A stretch of DNA of 51,097 bases from Streptomyces hygroscopicus. Lineage in GTDB: Bacteria > Actinomycetota > Actinomycetes > Streptomycetales > Streptomycetaceae. Below, in pieces: positions 34,092 to 42,264 of this stretch. The DNA is taken from positions 1 to 51,097 of the forward strand of contig NZ_LBMW01000053.1 in assembly GCF_026168105.1 (NCBI RefSeq), given 5' to 3'. Positions within the stretch are counted from its first letter, which is position 1. The number at the start of each line of letters is the position of its first letter. The notes below the pieces were generated by a model, which was given only the letters and a program-made list of their open reading frames with translations, had not been told where the DNA came from and did no database searches. The position numbers were made by a program, and so were the translations under genes.

Positions 34092-35537
34092 GTGACTCTC
34101 CCTCAGAAAGAATCCGCCCCGTTATCGCGAGGCGGCATAGCCCACGTCAGTCGGCACTCCGCATGGCTTCCCGGAATTGTGCCGATCCTTCTGGCGTACG
34201 GTGGCGTACTGGCCCTCTCCCTCTGGCTCTTCCGGCCCGGCGCGGGCCTCACCGGATGGGCGGTGACCGTATTGTGGACGCTGCCCACGATGAGTTCCGC
34301 GGTCGGAATCACCGGCGTCGTGCTGACGCGGCGTCGGCTGAGAAGACAGCGCCACCGGAAACCGGCCCAACCGGTGTCCACCGACAAGCTCGTGGTGGTC
34401 GTCCCCACGATCGGCCGGACCGACACCTTTCCGGCGTTGAGGCGTTCCGTTCTCACCTACGGTGAGTTCCTCCCGAGGTATTTCCCCCGAATGCGGGTGG
34501 ACATCGTCACCGAGGAAGGATGCGAGGCGCAGGATTCCATCGACGCGCTGGCCGCCGGCAATCCTCTGCTGCGCGTGGTGGCCGTGCCCCGCGCGTATGA
34601 AACACCGCGCGGCACGCGATTCAAGGCGCGCGCCAACCACTACGCCCACGAAATACGCCTCGGCGAAGCCGAAGCCACCGACAACGTGTGGGTTCTCCAT
34701 ATGGACGACGACACCGGTGTCGGCCCCGACACCGCAGAACAGCTCGCGAACTTCATCCATGAGCAGGGCGAAACCGGCCCGGAGGCCAAACACCTGGCCC
34801 AGGGCATCCTCACCTATCCGCGAGACCACGCCGTCAACAAGCTGACCTGGCTGGCCGACGCCGTCCGTCCGGCCGACGACGTCACCCGCTTCGCCGTCCT
34901 CACCGGCGGCGGCACCCCGCGCGTCGGGCTCCACGGCGAACTGCTGCTGATCCGGGCCAGCGTCGAAGCCAGCATCGGCTGGGATTTCGGGCCCCAGGCC
35001 ATCGTCGAGGACGCCCAACTCGCGCTGAACTTCTGCAGCCGATATCGCGGGCGCAGCGCCTGGATCTCCGGCCGGTGCTACGGGGCCTCGCCTGCCACCG
35101 TCCGCGACTTCGTCAGACAACGCGAGCGCTGGGCCTGGGGATTGATCCAGCTAGCCCTCAACCGTGAGATCCCGCTGCGTAATCGCCTCCTGCTCGGCTA
35201 CTGCGTGAGCACCTGGGTGCTCGGCCCGTTGCAGCATGTCGCCGTCGTCCTGCTCGGCGGGGCACTTCTGGACGACCTCAACACCTCCCCCGCGAGCGTC
35301 TGGGTCCTCCCGCTGTGGGCGCTGAACATGGCCTACGTGGTGTGGATGTACTGGGAGGGCCTGCGGATCAACGCCAAGGCGTCGTCGGACGGCCGACGCA
35401 GACTCTGGGAATCCGTCGCCGTGGTGCTGCTGATCCCGGTCTTCTCGCTCTGGGAGGGCATGGGCGGCTTCCGCGGGCTGCTGCGGTTCCTGCGCGGCCA
35501 GGACAACGCGTTCGTGGTCATCGCGAAACCGGCCTGA
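34092..35537 (+). CDS. membrane GT2 glycosyltransferase (egghead/processive-synthase type)
   Basis: A 481-residue family 2 glycosyltransferase. Two N-terminal membrane helices (about 28-48 and 56-78) precede a cytosolic catalytic domain starting LVVVVPTIGRTDTFPALRRS. It has the nucleotide-sugar DxD as HMDDDTG (205-207), the base pair VED (306-307), and the acceptor motif QRERW (343-347, QxxRW of processive synthases). Several C-terminal membrane helices (about 365-465) could form a translocation channel. The layout resembles beta-mannosyl/glucosyltransferases of the egghead group. Next to a GH26-like hydrolase and an O-acyltransferase, it probably synthesises and exports a beta-linked polysaccharide. 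Sugar identity is inference. Confidence 0.85.
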   Translation: MTLPQKESAPLSRGGIAHVSRHSAWLPGIVPILLAYGGVLALSLWLFRPGAGLTGWAVTVLWTLPTMSSAVGITGVVLTRRRLRRQRHRKPAQPVSTDKLVVVVPTIGRTDTFPALRRSVLTYGEFLPRYFPRMRVDIVTEEGCEAQDSIDALAAGNPLLRVVAVPRAYETPRGTRFKARANHYAHEIRLGEAEATDNVWVLHMDDDTGVGPDTAEQLANFIHEQGETGPEAKHLAQGILTYPRDHAVNKLTWLADAVRPADDVTRFAVLTGGGTPRVGLHGELLLIRASVEASIGWDFGPQAIVEDAQLALNFCSRYRGRSAWISGRCYGASPATVRDFVRQRERWAWGLIQLALNREIPLRNRLLLGYCVSTWVLGPLQHVAVVLLGGALLDDLNTSPASVWVLPLWALNMAYVVWMYWEGLRINAKASSDGRRRLWESVAVVLLIPVFSLWEGMGGFRGLLRFLRGQDNAFVVIAKPA

Positions 35538-35603
35538 CCGGCCGTCTCCTCCCTGCACGCCTGCGCACGACCTCTCACCTCTCCCCCCACAAGGAACATC
35601 ACC

Positions 35604-37574
35604 GTGTCCAAGACGACGTTACCCGTCAGCACCGACACACCGCCTGACCGGACCCGAACCGGGAACCCGATCCCGGAACCGCGCCTCGTCGGTCCGCGCA
35701 ACCGGCATTTCCCCGCGGTCGACGGGCTGCGCGGTATCGCGATCCTCTCCGTGCTGCTGTACCACTCCGACTGGTTCGCACGCGGACTCTTCGGCGTGGA
35801 CGCCTTCTTCGTCCTCTCCGGCTTCCTCGTCACACTGCTGCTGATGCGCGAGGCGCAGCAGACCGGTCGTATCCGTATCGGCCGGTTCTACCGGCGCCGC
35901 TACAAGCGGCTGATGCCCGGCCTGATGGCCGTTCTCGCCGTCGTCATCACCTTCGGCTATCTGCTGGACTCGCTGCAACAGGCGCGCGACATCCGTGCGC
36001 AGGCCGCTGCCGCGCTGTTCCAGGTCGCCAACTGGGCGCAGATCGCGCGCAATCAGGGGTACTGGGACCAGTTCGGGCAGATCCAGCCGCTCGGAGCGAT
36101 GTGGTCGCTCAGCATCACTGAACAGTTCTACCTGGTGTGGCCGCTGATCCTGGCCCTGCTGTGGCGGGTCTTCCGGCGGCGCAGGGGCCCGGTGGCGGTG
36201 AGCGTGCTGGTGCTCTTCGCCGGCTCTGCCGCCGCCGCACCCGTGCTCTTCAACGGGACCAACTCCGATGCCCTCTATCTGGGCACCCACACCCGGGCCG
36301 TGGGCTTCCTCGCCGGTGCGGCTGCCGCGTGCCTGGTGCATCTGGCACACCAGCGCCGCTCGTCCCACCGCCGCACACCGCTTCCGGAGCGTGTGCGGCG
36401 CGCACTGCCCACCGCGGTGGGCCTGGTTTCCTTGACGGCTGTCCTGACGGCGAGCGTCCTGGTCACCAGCTACCACCAACCGGTGCTGTATCAAGGCGGG
36501 TTCGCGGTGGTCGCCGCCCTCGTCGCAGTGCTGACGGCCACGCTCTGCCGCGACCGGGGCCTGCTGGTCAAGGCGCTGTCCGTCAAGCCGCTGGCCGAGA
36601 TAGGCCGCATGTCGTACAGCATGTACCTGCTGCATCTCCCGGTTTTCTGGCTGCTCCAGAACGCCGAGCCGCAGACCGAGCCGTACGCCTTGCTGATCGT
36701 GGGCGGCGGCACGACCTGGTTCTGCTCGCTGTTCCTGCACTACGCGTTCACCGAGAGGCTGCGGCGGCGCAACTGGCATGCCGGGCGCGCAGTTCCGTTG
36801 TCCGCACTGACCTGCACCGCGATCGTGGTGTCGGCCCACTATCTGCCGATCACCGTCGAGCACAGCATGCATCGCGACGGTGAACCGACGGTGCTCACAC
36901 TCGGCGACTCGCTCGCCAACGACCTCGCCACGGCGCTCGCCCGGCACGGCGGCCGTTTCAGCGTGGTCGACGGAGGCATGGCGGGCTGCGGCATTATGAG
37001 CCCGGACGAGACCAAAGACCGTATGGACAAGGTTGTCGGGAACTGGGACGCGTGCCGCCAGTGGCCGCGCACCTGGCAGCGGCTCATCAACAACAACGCG
37101 CCGGACGCCATTGTGGTTCACCTGGGCTGGGATGCGGTCCTGCAACGCGTTGAAGGCCACTGGTTGTCGCCCTGCGATGGCCAGTACCGCACCCGCTACC
37201 TCGACCGACTGCACACCGCAGCAGCCATCTGGGCCAGGGCCGCACCGCACGCTCCCGTTCTGCTGATGACCGAACGAACCCAGACTGGTGCCGGAATCGC
37301 CGCCTGGGGCCGGTGCTACGACAGACTGATCACCTCCTTCGTCCGCTCGGCGGGCCCGCAGGTCCGGCTGCTCGACCTGGGCGGCTTCCTGTGCCCGCAC
37401 GGCAGGGAGTGCATCCAGTACACGCCCGACGGCAAGCAGCTCTATCCGACGGGTGACGGCGTCCACTTCACCGCGGCGGGCATGGACTATGTCACCCCAT
37501 GGCTGGAGCGCCGGATCGCCGCGCAACTGCCGCCCGGTGGCCAAGCCCCAGCTTCGGGACCCCGGCAAGGCTGA
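35604..37574 (+). CDS. OafA-like acyltransferase with C-terminal SGNH domain
   Basis: A 656-residue membrane enzyme. The first part (about 35-420) is an acyltransferase-3 domain: FPAVDGLRGIAILSVLLYHS with the conserved histidine, FGVDAFFVLSGFLVTLLL, RFYRRRYKRLMPGL, and MWSLSITEQFYLVWPL. About ten helices follow. The extracytoplasmic SGNH hydrolase-like domain (about 425-640) shows TLGDSLANDLATAL (block I) and TGDGVHFTAAG (block V, Asp/His). Such fusions O-acetylate secreted or surface glycans. The GTG at 35604 has AAGGA eight bases upstream, and the glycosyltransferase ends 66 bp before it, consistent with one operon. Confidence 0.92.
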   Translation: MSKTTLPVSTDTPPDRTRTGNPIPEPRLVGPRNRHFPAVDGLRGIAILSVLLYHSDWFARGLFGVDAFFVLSGFLVTLLLMREAQQTGRIRIGRFYRRRYKRLMPGLMAVLAVVITFGYLLDSLQQARDIRAQAAAALFQVANWAQIARNQGYWDQFGQIQPLGAMWSLSITEQFYLVWPLILALLWRVFRRRRGPVAVSVLVLFAGSAAAAPVLFNGTNSDALYLGTHTRAVGFLAGAAAACLVHLAHQRRSSHRRTPLPERVRRALPTAVGLVSLTAVLTASVLVTSYHQPVLYQGGFAVVAALVAVLTATLCRDRGLLVKALSVKPLAEIGRMSYSMYLLHLPVFWLLQNAEPQTEPYALLIVGGGTTWFCSLFLHYAFTERLRRRNWHAGRAVPLSALTCTAIVVSAHYLPITVEHSMHRDGEPTVLTLGDSLANDLATALARHGGRFSVVDGGMAGCGIMSPDETKDRMDKVVGNWDACRQWPRTWQRLINNNAPDAIVVHLGWDAVLQRVEGHWLSPCDGQYRTRYLDRLHTAAAIWARAAPHAPVLLMTERTQTGAGIAAWGRCYDRLITSFVRSAGPQVRLLDLGGFLCPHGRECIQYTPDGKQLYPTGDGVHFTAAGMDYVTPWLERRIAAQLPPGGQAPASGPRQG

Positions 37575-37700
37575 CGGCGTCACGGCATCCACGACCTGTG
37601 TCGTGGATACCGCGACTACCAGTGCTACCGCGACTGAGCAACTCCGTTCCGCGCGCCGCCCCGGTTCCGTCGGGTGTGTCCAGCCAGTGGCTCTGTTGCG

Positions 37701-37722
37701 TAGGGCCTGTCCGGCGGATCAT
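37701..37722 (+). repeat. left terminal inverted repeat of the IS5-type transposon
   Basis: TAGGGCCTGTCCGGCGGATC plus AT; its exact reverse complement lies at 39323-39344. Confidence 0.9.
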
Positions 37723-37750
37723 GTGACTTCTCGCGCTACGGCACATTGGC

Positions 37751-38640
37751 ATGTTCATGGGGCGGGGAGATCTTACGAACGAAGAATGGGCCGCCCGGCT
37801 GAAGCCGCATCTGCCCAAGACAGGTCAGCGTGGCGGGCGTTGGGCCAGCCACCGCAGGATCATCAACGGGGTCCTGTACCGGAACCGGACTGGGGTGCCG
37901 TGGCGGGATCTGCCTGCGCGGTTCGGCAAGTGGAAGACCGTGTACGAGAGGCACAGACGCTGGTCGGCGGACGGCACCTGGGACAAGATCTATGCGGCCG
38001 TCCTGGCTGACGCGGATGCCCAGGGCCGCATCGACTGGTCCATGGTGAGCGTGGACTCCACCACCTGCCGGACCCACCAGCACGCCGCCGGAGCACGCAA
38101 GAAACCACCGCGGGTGCCGGGAAAAGACGCACGCCCCGGCAGCACCGCCCCGACGAGGGACTCGGATGCTCCCGGGGCGGCCTCACCTGCAAGATTCACC
38201 TCGCCGGAGAAGGTGGACGCCGCCCACTGGCCTTGCTGATCACCCCAGGCCAGTGGGGCGACGCCCGGCAGCTCATCCTCGTCATGGAACGCATCCGCGT
38301 CGGCCGGCTCAGTGGTGGGCGCCCCCGCACCCGGCCTGACCACCTCGGCGGCGACAAGGCCTACTCCTCACGGCGTAACCGCCGATACCTGCGCAGACGG
38401 CAGATCAAGCACACCATCCCCGAGCCGAAGAACCAGCGGGCCAACCGCCAACGCCGCGGCAACAAGGGCGGACGGCCCACCGGCTTCGACAAAACGATCT
38501 ACAAGCGCAGAAACGAAGTCGAGCGCACGATCAACGCCCTCAAGAACTTCCGGGCTGTTGCCACGAGGTTCGACAAGCGTGTCTACGTCTTCCAGGGCAC
38601 CGTGACCGTCGCAGCGATCCGGCTCTGGCTCCGGGGGTAG
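37751..38640 (+). CDS. IS5-family transposase made by -1 frameshifting
   Basis: Two overlapping frames form one transposase of about 295 residues. The first (37751-38239) gives LTNEEWAARLKPHLPKTGQR, RIINGVLYRNRTGVPWRDLP and VSVDSTTCRTHQHAAGA, with the first catalytic Asp in VDST. The second frame, open from about 38119, gives LGCSRGGLTCKIHLAGEGG, RPDHLGGDKAYSSRRNRRYL (second Asp in GGDKAY) and RRNEVERTINALKNFRAVAT (Glu in NEVERT). The frames overlap at the heptamer G GGA AAA (38119-38125), which permits a -1 slip that restores the protein. Without the slip, a 162-residue truncated protein results. Good candidate for an active transposase. Confidence 0.82.
38119..38125 (+). promoter_or_regulatory. 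candidate -1 programmed frameshift heptamer
   Basis: In the first transposase frame the codons are GGA AAA preceded by G, that is G GGA AAA (X XXY YYZ). Slipping back one base re-pairs as GGG AAA and enters the frame that encodes the catalytic C-terminal half. Confidence 0.6.
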
Positions 38641-38758
38641 ATCCATTATCCCGGTGCGGTGAGGCGCCTGTCACCGTTCTCCGGAATGATCTTTACATCC
38701 GATTTACACCTCTAGGCTTGCGGGCGGACACAAGCACGGATTGACCTGGGAGTTGAGA

Positions 38759-39265
38759 GTGGTGCACGACGTTGCCGCGCTGATAGCGGAACTCACGGAT
38801 ATGGCTGCGGCCGATCACCAGTTGGCAGTCCGCGCGAACAGCGACGACCCCGCTGAGCAGCTGGCCTGGCGGCGGCTAACCGCCCGGCACGGTGACCGGC
38901 TCGGCGAGATCATGGACGAGTACGGCTGGCCGACGGCGGAACTGGTCGGCGAGGAGGCCGCACGCGCGGCGTGGCTCATCGCTCAGCACGCCGACCGGCA
39001 GCTCGACGTTCAGCGTCGCGCCCTCCAGCTGATGCAGCAGGCGGTGTCGGCAGGCTCGGCCAGCCCGCGCGAGCTGGCCTTCCTGCGCGACCGCACGCTG
39101 GTCAATGAGGGCCGCAAGCAGGTCTACGGAACTCAGATCGCCGGCGTGAAGGACGGGGCGCCGGTTCCATGGCCCTGTGAAGAGCCCGAGCGCATGGACG
39201 AACTTCGTGCGGAAGTCGGCATCGAGCCCTTCGACGAGTACGTCGCCCAGTTTTCCATGTCCTGA
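38759..39265 (+). CDS. DUF6624-like passenger protein
   Basis: A soluble, largely helical protein of 168 residues. Recognisable stretches are RRLTARHGDRLGEIMDEYGW, ELVGEEAARAAWLIAQHADR, LDVQRRALQLMQQAV, ELAFLRDRTLVNEGRKQVYG and the C-terminal AEVGIEPFDEYVAQF. These match the pattern I associate with DUF6624 proteins. A GGGAG site serves GTG codons at 38759 or 38762. It lies wholly between the inverted repeats of the IS5-type element, downstream of and co-oriented with the transposase, so it travels with it. The function of the family is unknown; a stress, toxin-immunity or regulatory role are all open. Confidence 0.75.
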   Translation: MVHDVAALIAELTDMAAADHQLAVRANSDDPAEQLAWRRLTARHGDRLGEIMDEYGWPTAELVGEEAARAAWLIAQHADRQLDVQRRALQLMQQAVSAGSASPRELAFLRDRTLVNEGRKQVYGTQIAGVKDGAPVPWPCEEPERMDELRAEVGIEPFDEYVAQFSMS

Positions 39266-39322
39266 CGCCCACTTCCCGACCGCGTCCGGTGGATTACTGC
39301 CCGGGCTCACCTGCCGCGGGCA

Positions 39323-39344
39323 ATGATCCGCCGGACAGGCCCTA
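39323..39344 (-). repeat. right terminal inverted repeat of the IS5-type transposon
   Basis: Exact reverse complement of 37701-37722. The next base (39345) is the first base of the adjoining ISL3 end. Confidence 0.9.
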
Positions 39345-40783
39345 GTCGGTGGTGACGGTGCGTTCTCCTTATTGCAGGAGGATGCGGTGACGGAGGAGGT
39401 CGAATCCTGCTCGGCCATGCATCTGCCGCATGATCTTCTTGGTTCGGGTATTGACGCCCTCGGTCCGGCCGTTGTGGTGGGGCGGGTGAGGCCGGCGTTC
39501 ACGGCGGCGCGGTCGAGTTCGAGGCCGTTGCAGAAGCTGTGCAGGTGGGGCAGGCCAGCGGTGCGGACTGTGGCGATCCACTGGGTGAGCTTGTCGTCGT
39601 TGGCCTGGGCCGGGGTCAGGAGCGCGGCGAACTCGCCGGTGAGTCGGGCAAGTTCGGTCATCTCCGGGCACGCCGCGGTGAGGAGGCCGAGCAGGTCGGT
39701 GTCCCTGGTCCACAGGTGCTCGGGGTGGGTGAGTAGGAGTCGGGCGACGCGGCGGGGGGTTGTCACGGGGCGGTCGCCTTCGGCGCGGCGATGCGGTCCG
39801 CGGGCGGTTCAGGGATGCGGGCGTAGCGCTTGACGGTATTCAGGGCGAGGTTCAGTCTGCGGGAGCAGTCGAGCAGGCCGACGCCGGAGTCGAGGAGGGC
39901 GTGGACTTTGTGCCAGCGCTCGCGGGTGGTCTGCTCACGGACGCCGCCGGGCCGGGGCGGGTTGACGGTGGCCCAGCAGGGGGCGTGGGCGCGGATCTCG
40001 GCCAGAACTTTGTCGCACAGGTTCCGCCACAGATGCCAGCGGTCGCTGACCTGCACCGCGTCGGGCAGGGCCCGGCGGATCGCCTCTGCGTAGGTGGCCG
40101 AGCCGTCCCGGCACACGACTTCGATCCGTTTCTTCCCGCGCAGCCATGCCTCCAATGTGGCGGCTTCGCGGTCGGGCAGGATATCGACGCGTTCCCCGGT
40201 CTCGGCATCGATGATGATTGTGGCGTAGCGGTGACGGCGTCGCAGGGCGAAGTCATCGACCCCGATCACTCTCGGGATCCGCACCGTTGGCGGAGGAATT
40301 CCCCGCAGCACCCGCAGGGCGGTGGCGACCGATACGGGCACGGCCAGTGACCGGGTGAGCCGGGCAGCCGCCCGGCCGCATAACTCCTCGACCACCCCCG
40401 AGACCTGGCTGGTCAGACGCGTGGTGCGGCGCTGAAGTCGCTCGATTAGCCCAGGGACTTGCTCGCGGAAGGTCTGCCGCCGACAGCCCAGGACCGGGCG
40501 GACCAGACGTCGTACCCGGACGTTGACCACGACCCGGCGGCCATCGAGCGGCACATCCGTAACGGTCCGGACGTGGTATCCGTGCACCTTCCCCGTCGGG
40601 ACCCCGCACATCGGGCAGGGAAAGGGAAGATCCCGGGTCCTGGCCAAGACCCGGATCATCCTGCCGTCGTCCGCCACATCCTCGATGACCAGCGCCGAGA
40701 GCCCTGAAAACACCGTTGTCACAAGGGAGTTGGCATCTCGCATACAACGTCAACGACGCCCGTCACCCGCCGTCACCACCGAC
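39345..40783. mobile_element. ISL3-family element, degenerate
   Basis: Inverted ends are visible: GTCGGTGGTGACGG at 39345-39358 and its reverse complement at 40770-40783, each with TA outside. The single transposase gene inside is disrupted by an internal deletion and frameshifts. No 8-bp target duplication is seen. The left end abuts the IS5-type transposon without spacer. Confidence 0.75.
39369..40743 (-). pseudogene. ISL3-family transposase with internal deletion and frameshifts
   Basis: The reverse frame from 40743 gives the zinc-binding N-terminus (PFPCPMCGVPTGKVHGYHVR, with the second pair altered to GCRRQTF). The DDE domain follows: PRVIGVDDFALRRRHRYATI, VCRDGSATYAEAIRRALPDA and VQVSDRWHLWRNLCDKVLAE. 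It stops at 39763 just as another frame opens DRPVTTPRRVARLLLTHPEH and continues the C-terminus. A final shift near 39460 leads into MRQMHGRAGFDLLRHRILLQ. Around 50 residues expected before the DRPVTTPRR block are missing, so the frame change is tied to a deletion. Inactive. Confidence 0.85.
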
Positions 40784-41480
40784 TACGGAACAGAGCCGAA
40801 CGATTTACAGTCCCGGCCCCTGACAGGGGCCCGTTCCATCCGACGGCGCTGGCCGGATGCCGGACGTGGGCAAGGTGTGTCCACGCCGGACTCGGGCGTG
40901 TCTGCGGGGTGGCTGGCTCCTTTGGCGTCGGCCGCGTGCTGGCTGTACGGCCGGGCCGCTTGGTCCGGGTTGGGGCTGGCCGGTGCGTGGTGGCGAGCAG
41001 CAGCCTGGCCGTCAGGCCTGGGGGAAGTGCGGATCCGCCGGTCCGGGCGAGGCCGCTGCTGGTCACCGTGGTGGTTGGGCGGGGTGGCCGGCCGGTGCGG
41101 GGCGTGGTGGCGGGGGGAGGGGAACAGGCGTGTCCGGCGACGCCGGTGATGGTCCGGGCCGGGTTCAGAATGGCTCGTCCGGGACCTGGATGACTGTCGT
41201 GCGGTTGTGGGCGGTGTGGGCGAGGAGGCCGATGCCGCTGGTCGCGGGGAGGTCGGTCCCAACTCCGGTCGGAGCAACGGATATTGGCTGGTGACCTGTC
41301 TCGGCGAAAGTAGTCGGCCGGAAGCCGGTGACCTGGGCGGGCTGGGTTGGTTGAGCCGTGACACGGCAGTTGGAACTTGGCCACGAGGACTGGAACCGCA
41401 CGCGACTGCATCCTTTGGACTACTGCGTTTTGGGCCCTGTGGAGGACGATCTTGCGGCACTGCCGCGAGAGGGTTGATCC
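40784..41480. other. about 700 bp without a recognisable gene
   Basis: Frames here are arginine/proline/threonine-rich and repetitive on both strands. One reverse frame ending at 41165 (PTTFAETGHQPISVAPTG, then AHNRTTVIQVPDEPF) is less biased but has no start or family. The last bases supply a GAGAGGG ribosome binding site for the next small gene. Confidence 0.5.
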
Positions 41481-41708
41481 GTGCGAACCACCATCGGATA
41501 CACCGCCGAAAGCATCGGCTACGTCGTAGGAGCCCAGGGGCTTGTCAGCTTCGCTTCGCAGACCCTCTTCGGTACGGAGTGGGGCTGGATGCACAACGTG
41601 GTCGACCTTCCGTCCACCGGTTACCTCGGCATCGTCGCCGTGGGGCTGGCGCTCATCGTCGGCGGGGTGAAGGTGCGCAAGACGCCCCGGCGCGAGAAGG
41701 TCGCCTGA
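41481..41708 (+). CDS. small membrane protein
   Basis: Seventy-five residues from a GTG at 41481, seven bases after GAGAGGG. A first, weaker hydrophobic region (TAESIGYVVGAQGLVSFASQ) precedes a clear membrane helix (YLGIVAVGLALIVGGVKV). A basic tail, RKTPRREKVA, follows, so the C-terminus should be cytoplasmic. WGWMHNVVDLPSTG between them looks like a re-entrant or interfacial loop. No family recognised and no operon partner, being flanked by IS-derived and non-coding DNA. Confidence 0.6.
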   Translation: MRTTIGYTAESIGYVVGAQGLVSFASQTLFGTEWGWMHNVVDLPSTGYLGIVAVGLALIVGGVKVRKTPRREKVA

Positions 41709-42264
41709 CCGGCGGGCCTTTCAGCCCACGACGAGCGACAGGCCGCACTGGCGCCACATCCTCGAACCCGGCCGTCACACAGTCCGGCAACGGACACCGC
41801 TGTCGCTCGCGTACAGCGTCCACGTACGACAGCTCGACGTACAGCCCCTCAAGATCCACCCCCATCCCGTACAGCCTTCCAGCGCCCCAGTGCGACCAGC
41901 CGGGTTGGTCTGCGCGCTACTGATTCGGCGCTCGATTACCGCCAGTGACGCCACCTCCGTGGAGGGGGACGGGCGACATGCGTTTTCAGTGGTGGTCGGT
42001 CAGGAACACCGAACGCAACTTGAGCCGGTCCGTGGCAGGTGGGGAGTGGACGACATCGTGCGGGAGTGCGACATCACCGGGGACGATGCCGTGCAGTCAC
42101 CCGAGGCGCGCCCGCTGCGTTTCTCCTTGACCACGGCCCGTGTCAAGGAGAAATGCGACGCCTCCAACCGGGCCGCCGTATCGGCCTCATCCGATGCGCA
42201 CTCTGGTCTGTGCGGGAATAGAGCGTCCGGACGGGCCAAGGTCATGCTGCAGTGTCGTGGAGTT
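41709..42264. other. about 550 bp intergenic region with a long hairpin
   Basis: No convincing gene. It contains the inverted repeat at 42116-42157, which could terminate transcription of the reverse-strand chimeric ORF whose stop is at 42265. Confidence 0.5.
42116..42157. terminator. 12-bp perfect stem hairpin (extends with wobble pairs)
   Basis: TTTCTCCTTGAC (42120-42131) pairs with GTCAAGGAGAAA (42142-42153) across a 10-base interior. Flanking TGCG/TGCG bases (42116-42119, 42154-42157) add Watson-Crick and G-U pairs. It lies about 110 bp beyond the 3' end of the chimeric ATPase ORF. Confidence 0.6.

Larger units (their letters stand above)
37701..39344. mobile_element. IS5-family transposon carrying a DUF6624-like passenger gene
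   Basis: A 1.64-kb unit bounded by perfect 22-bp inverted repeats (37701-37722 and 39323-39344), each beginning TAGGGCCTGTCCGGCGGATC when read inward; the outer TA is probably the duplicated target. Inside are a frameshift-dependent IS5 transposase (37751-38640) and, downstream on the same strand, an intact gene for a DUF6624-like protein. In ordinary IS5 elements the right end follows the transposase within tens of bases, so the extra 700 bp is cargo. Ends and both genes look intact, so it may be mobile. Confidence 0.8.

Noticed and set aside
34122..35120. 332-codon reverse ORF antisense to the glycosyltransferase
   Set aside because: Shadow frame; the forward GT2 motifs are unambiguous.
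35619..37592. 657-codon reverse-strand ORF antisense to the acyltransferase
   Set aside because: High-GC shadow frame; composition is Arg/Gly/Ala/Val-rich without domains, while the forward frame has complete family motifs.
40773..41594. 273-codon reverse ORF
   Set aside because: Pro/Thr/Arg-rich over its length and spans clearly unrelated stretches, including the start of the small membrane protein.
41481..41708. Small membrane protein as a toxin of a type I system
   Set aside because: No antisense RNA promoter or paired gene could be recognised; annotated only as a membrane protein.
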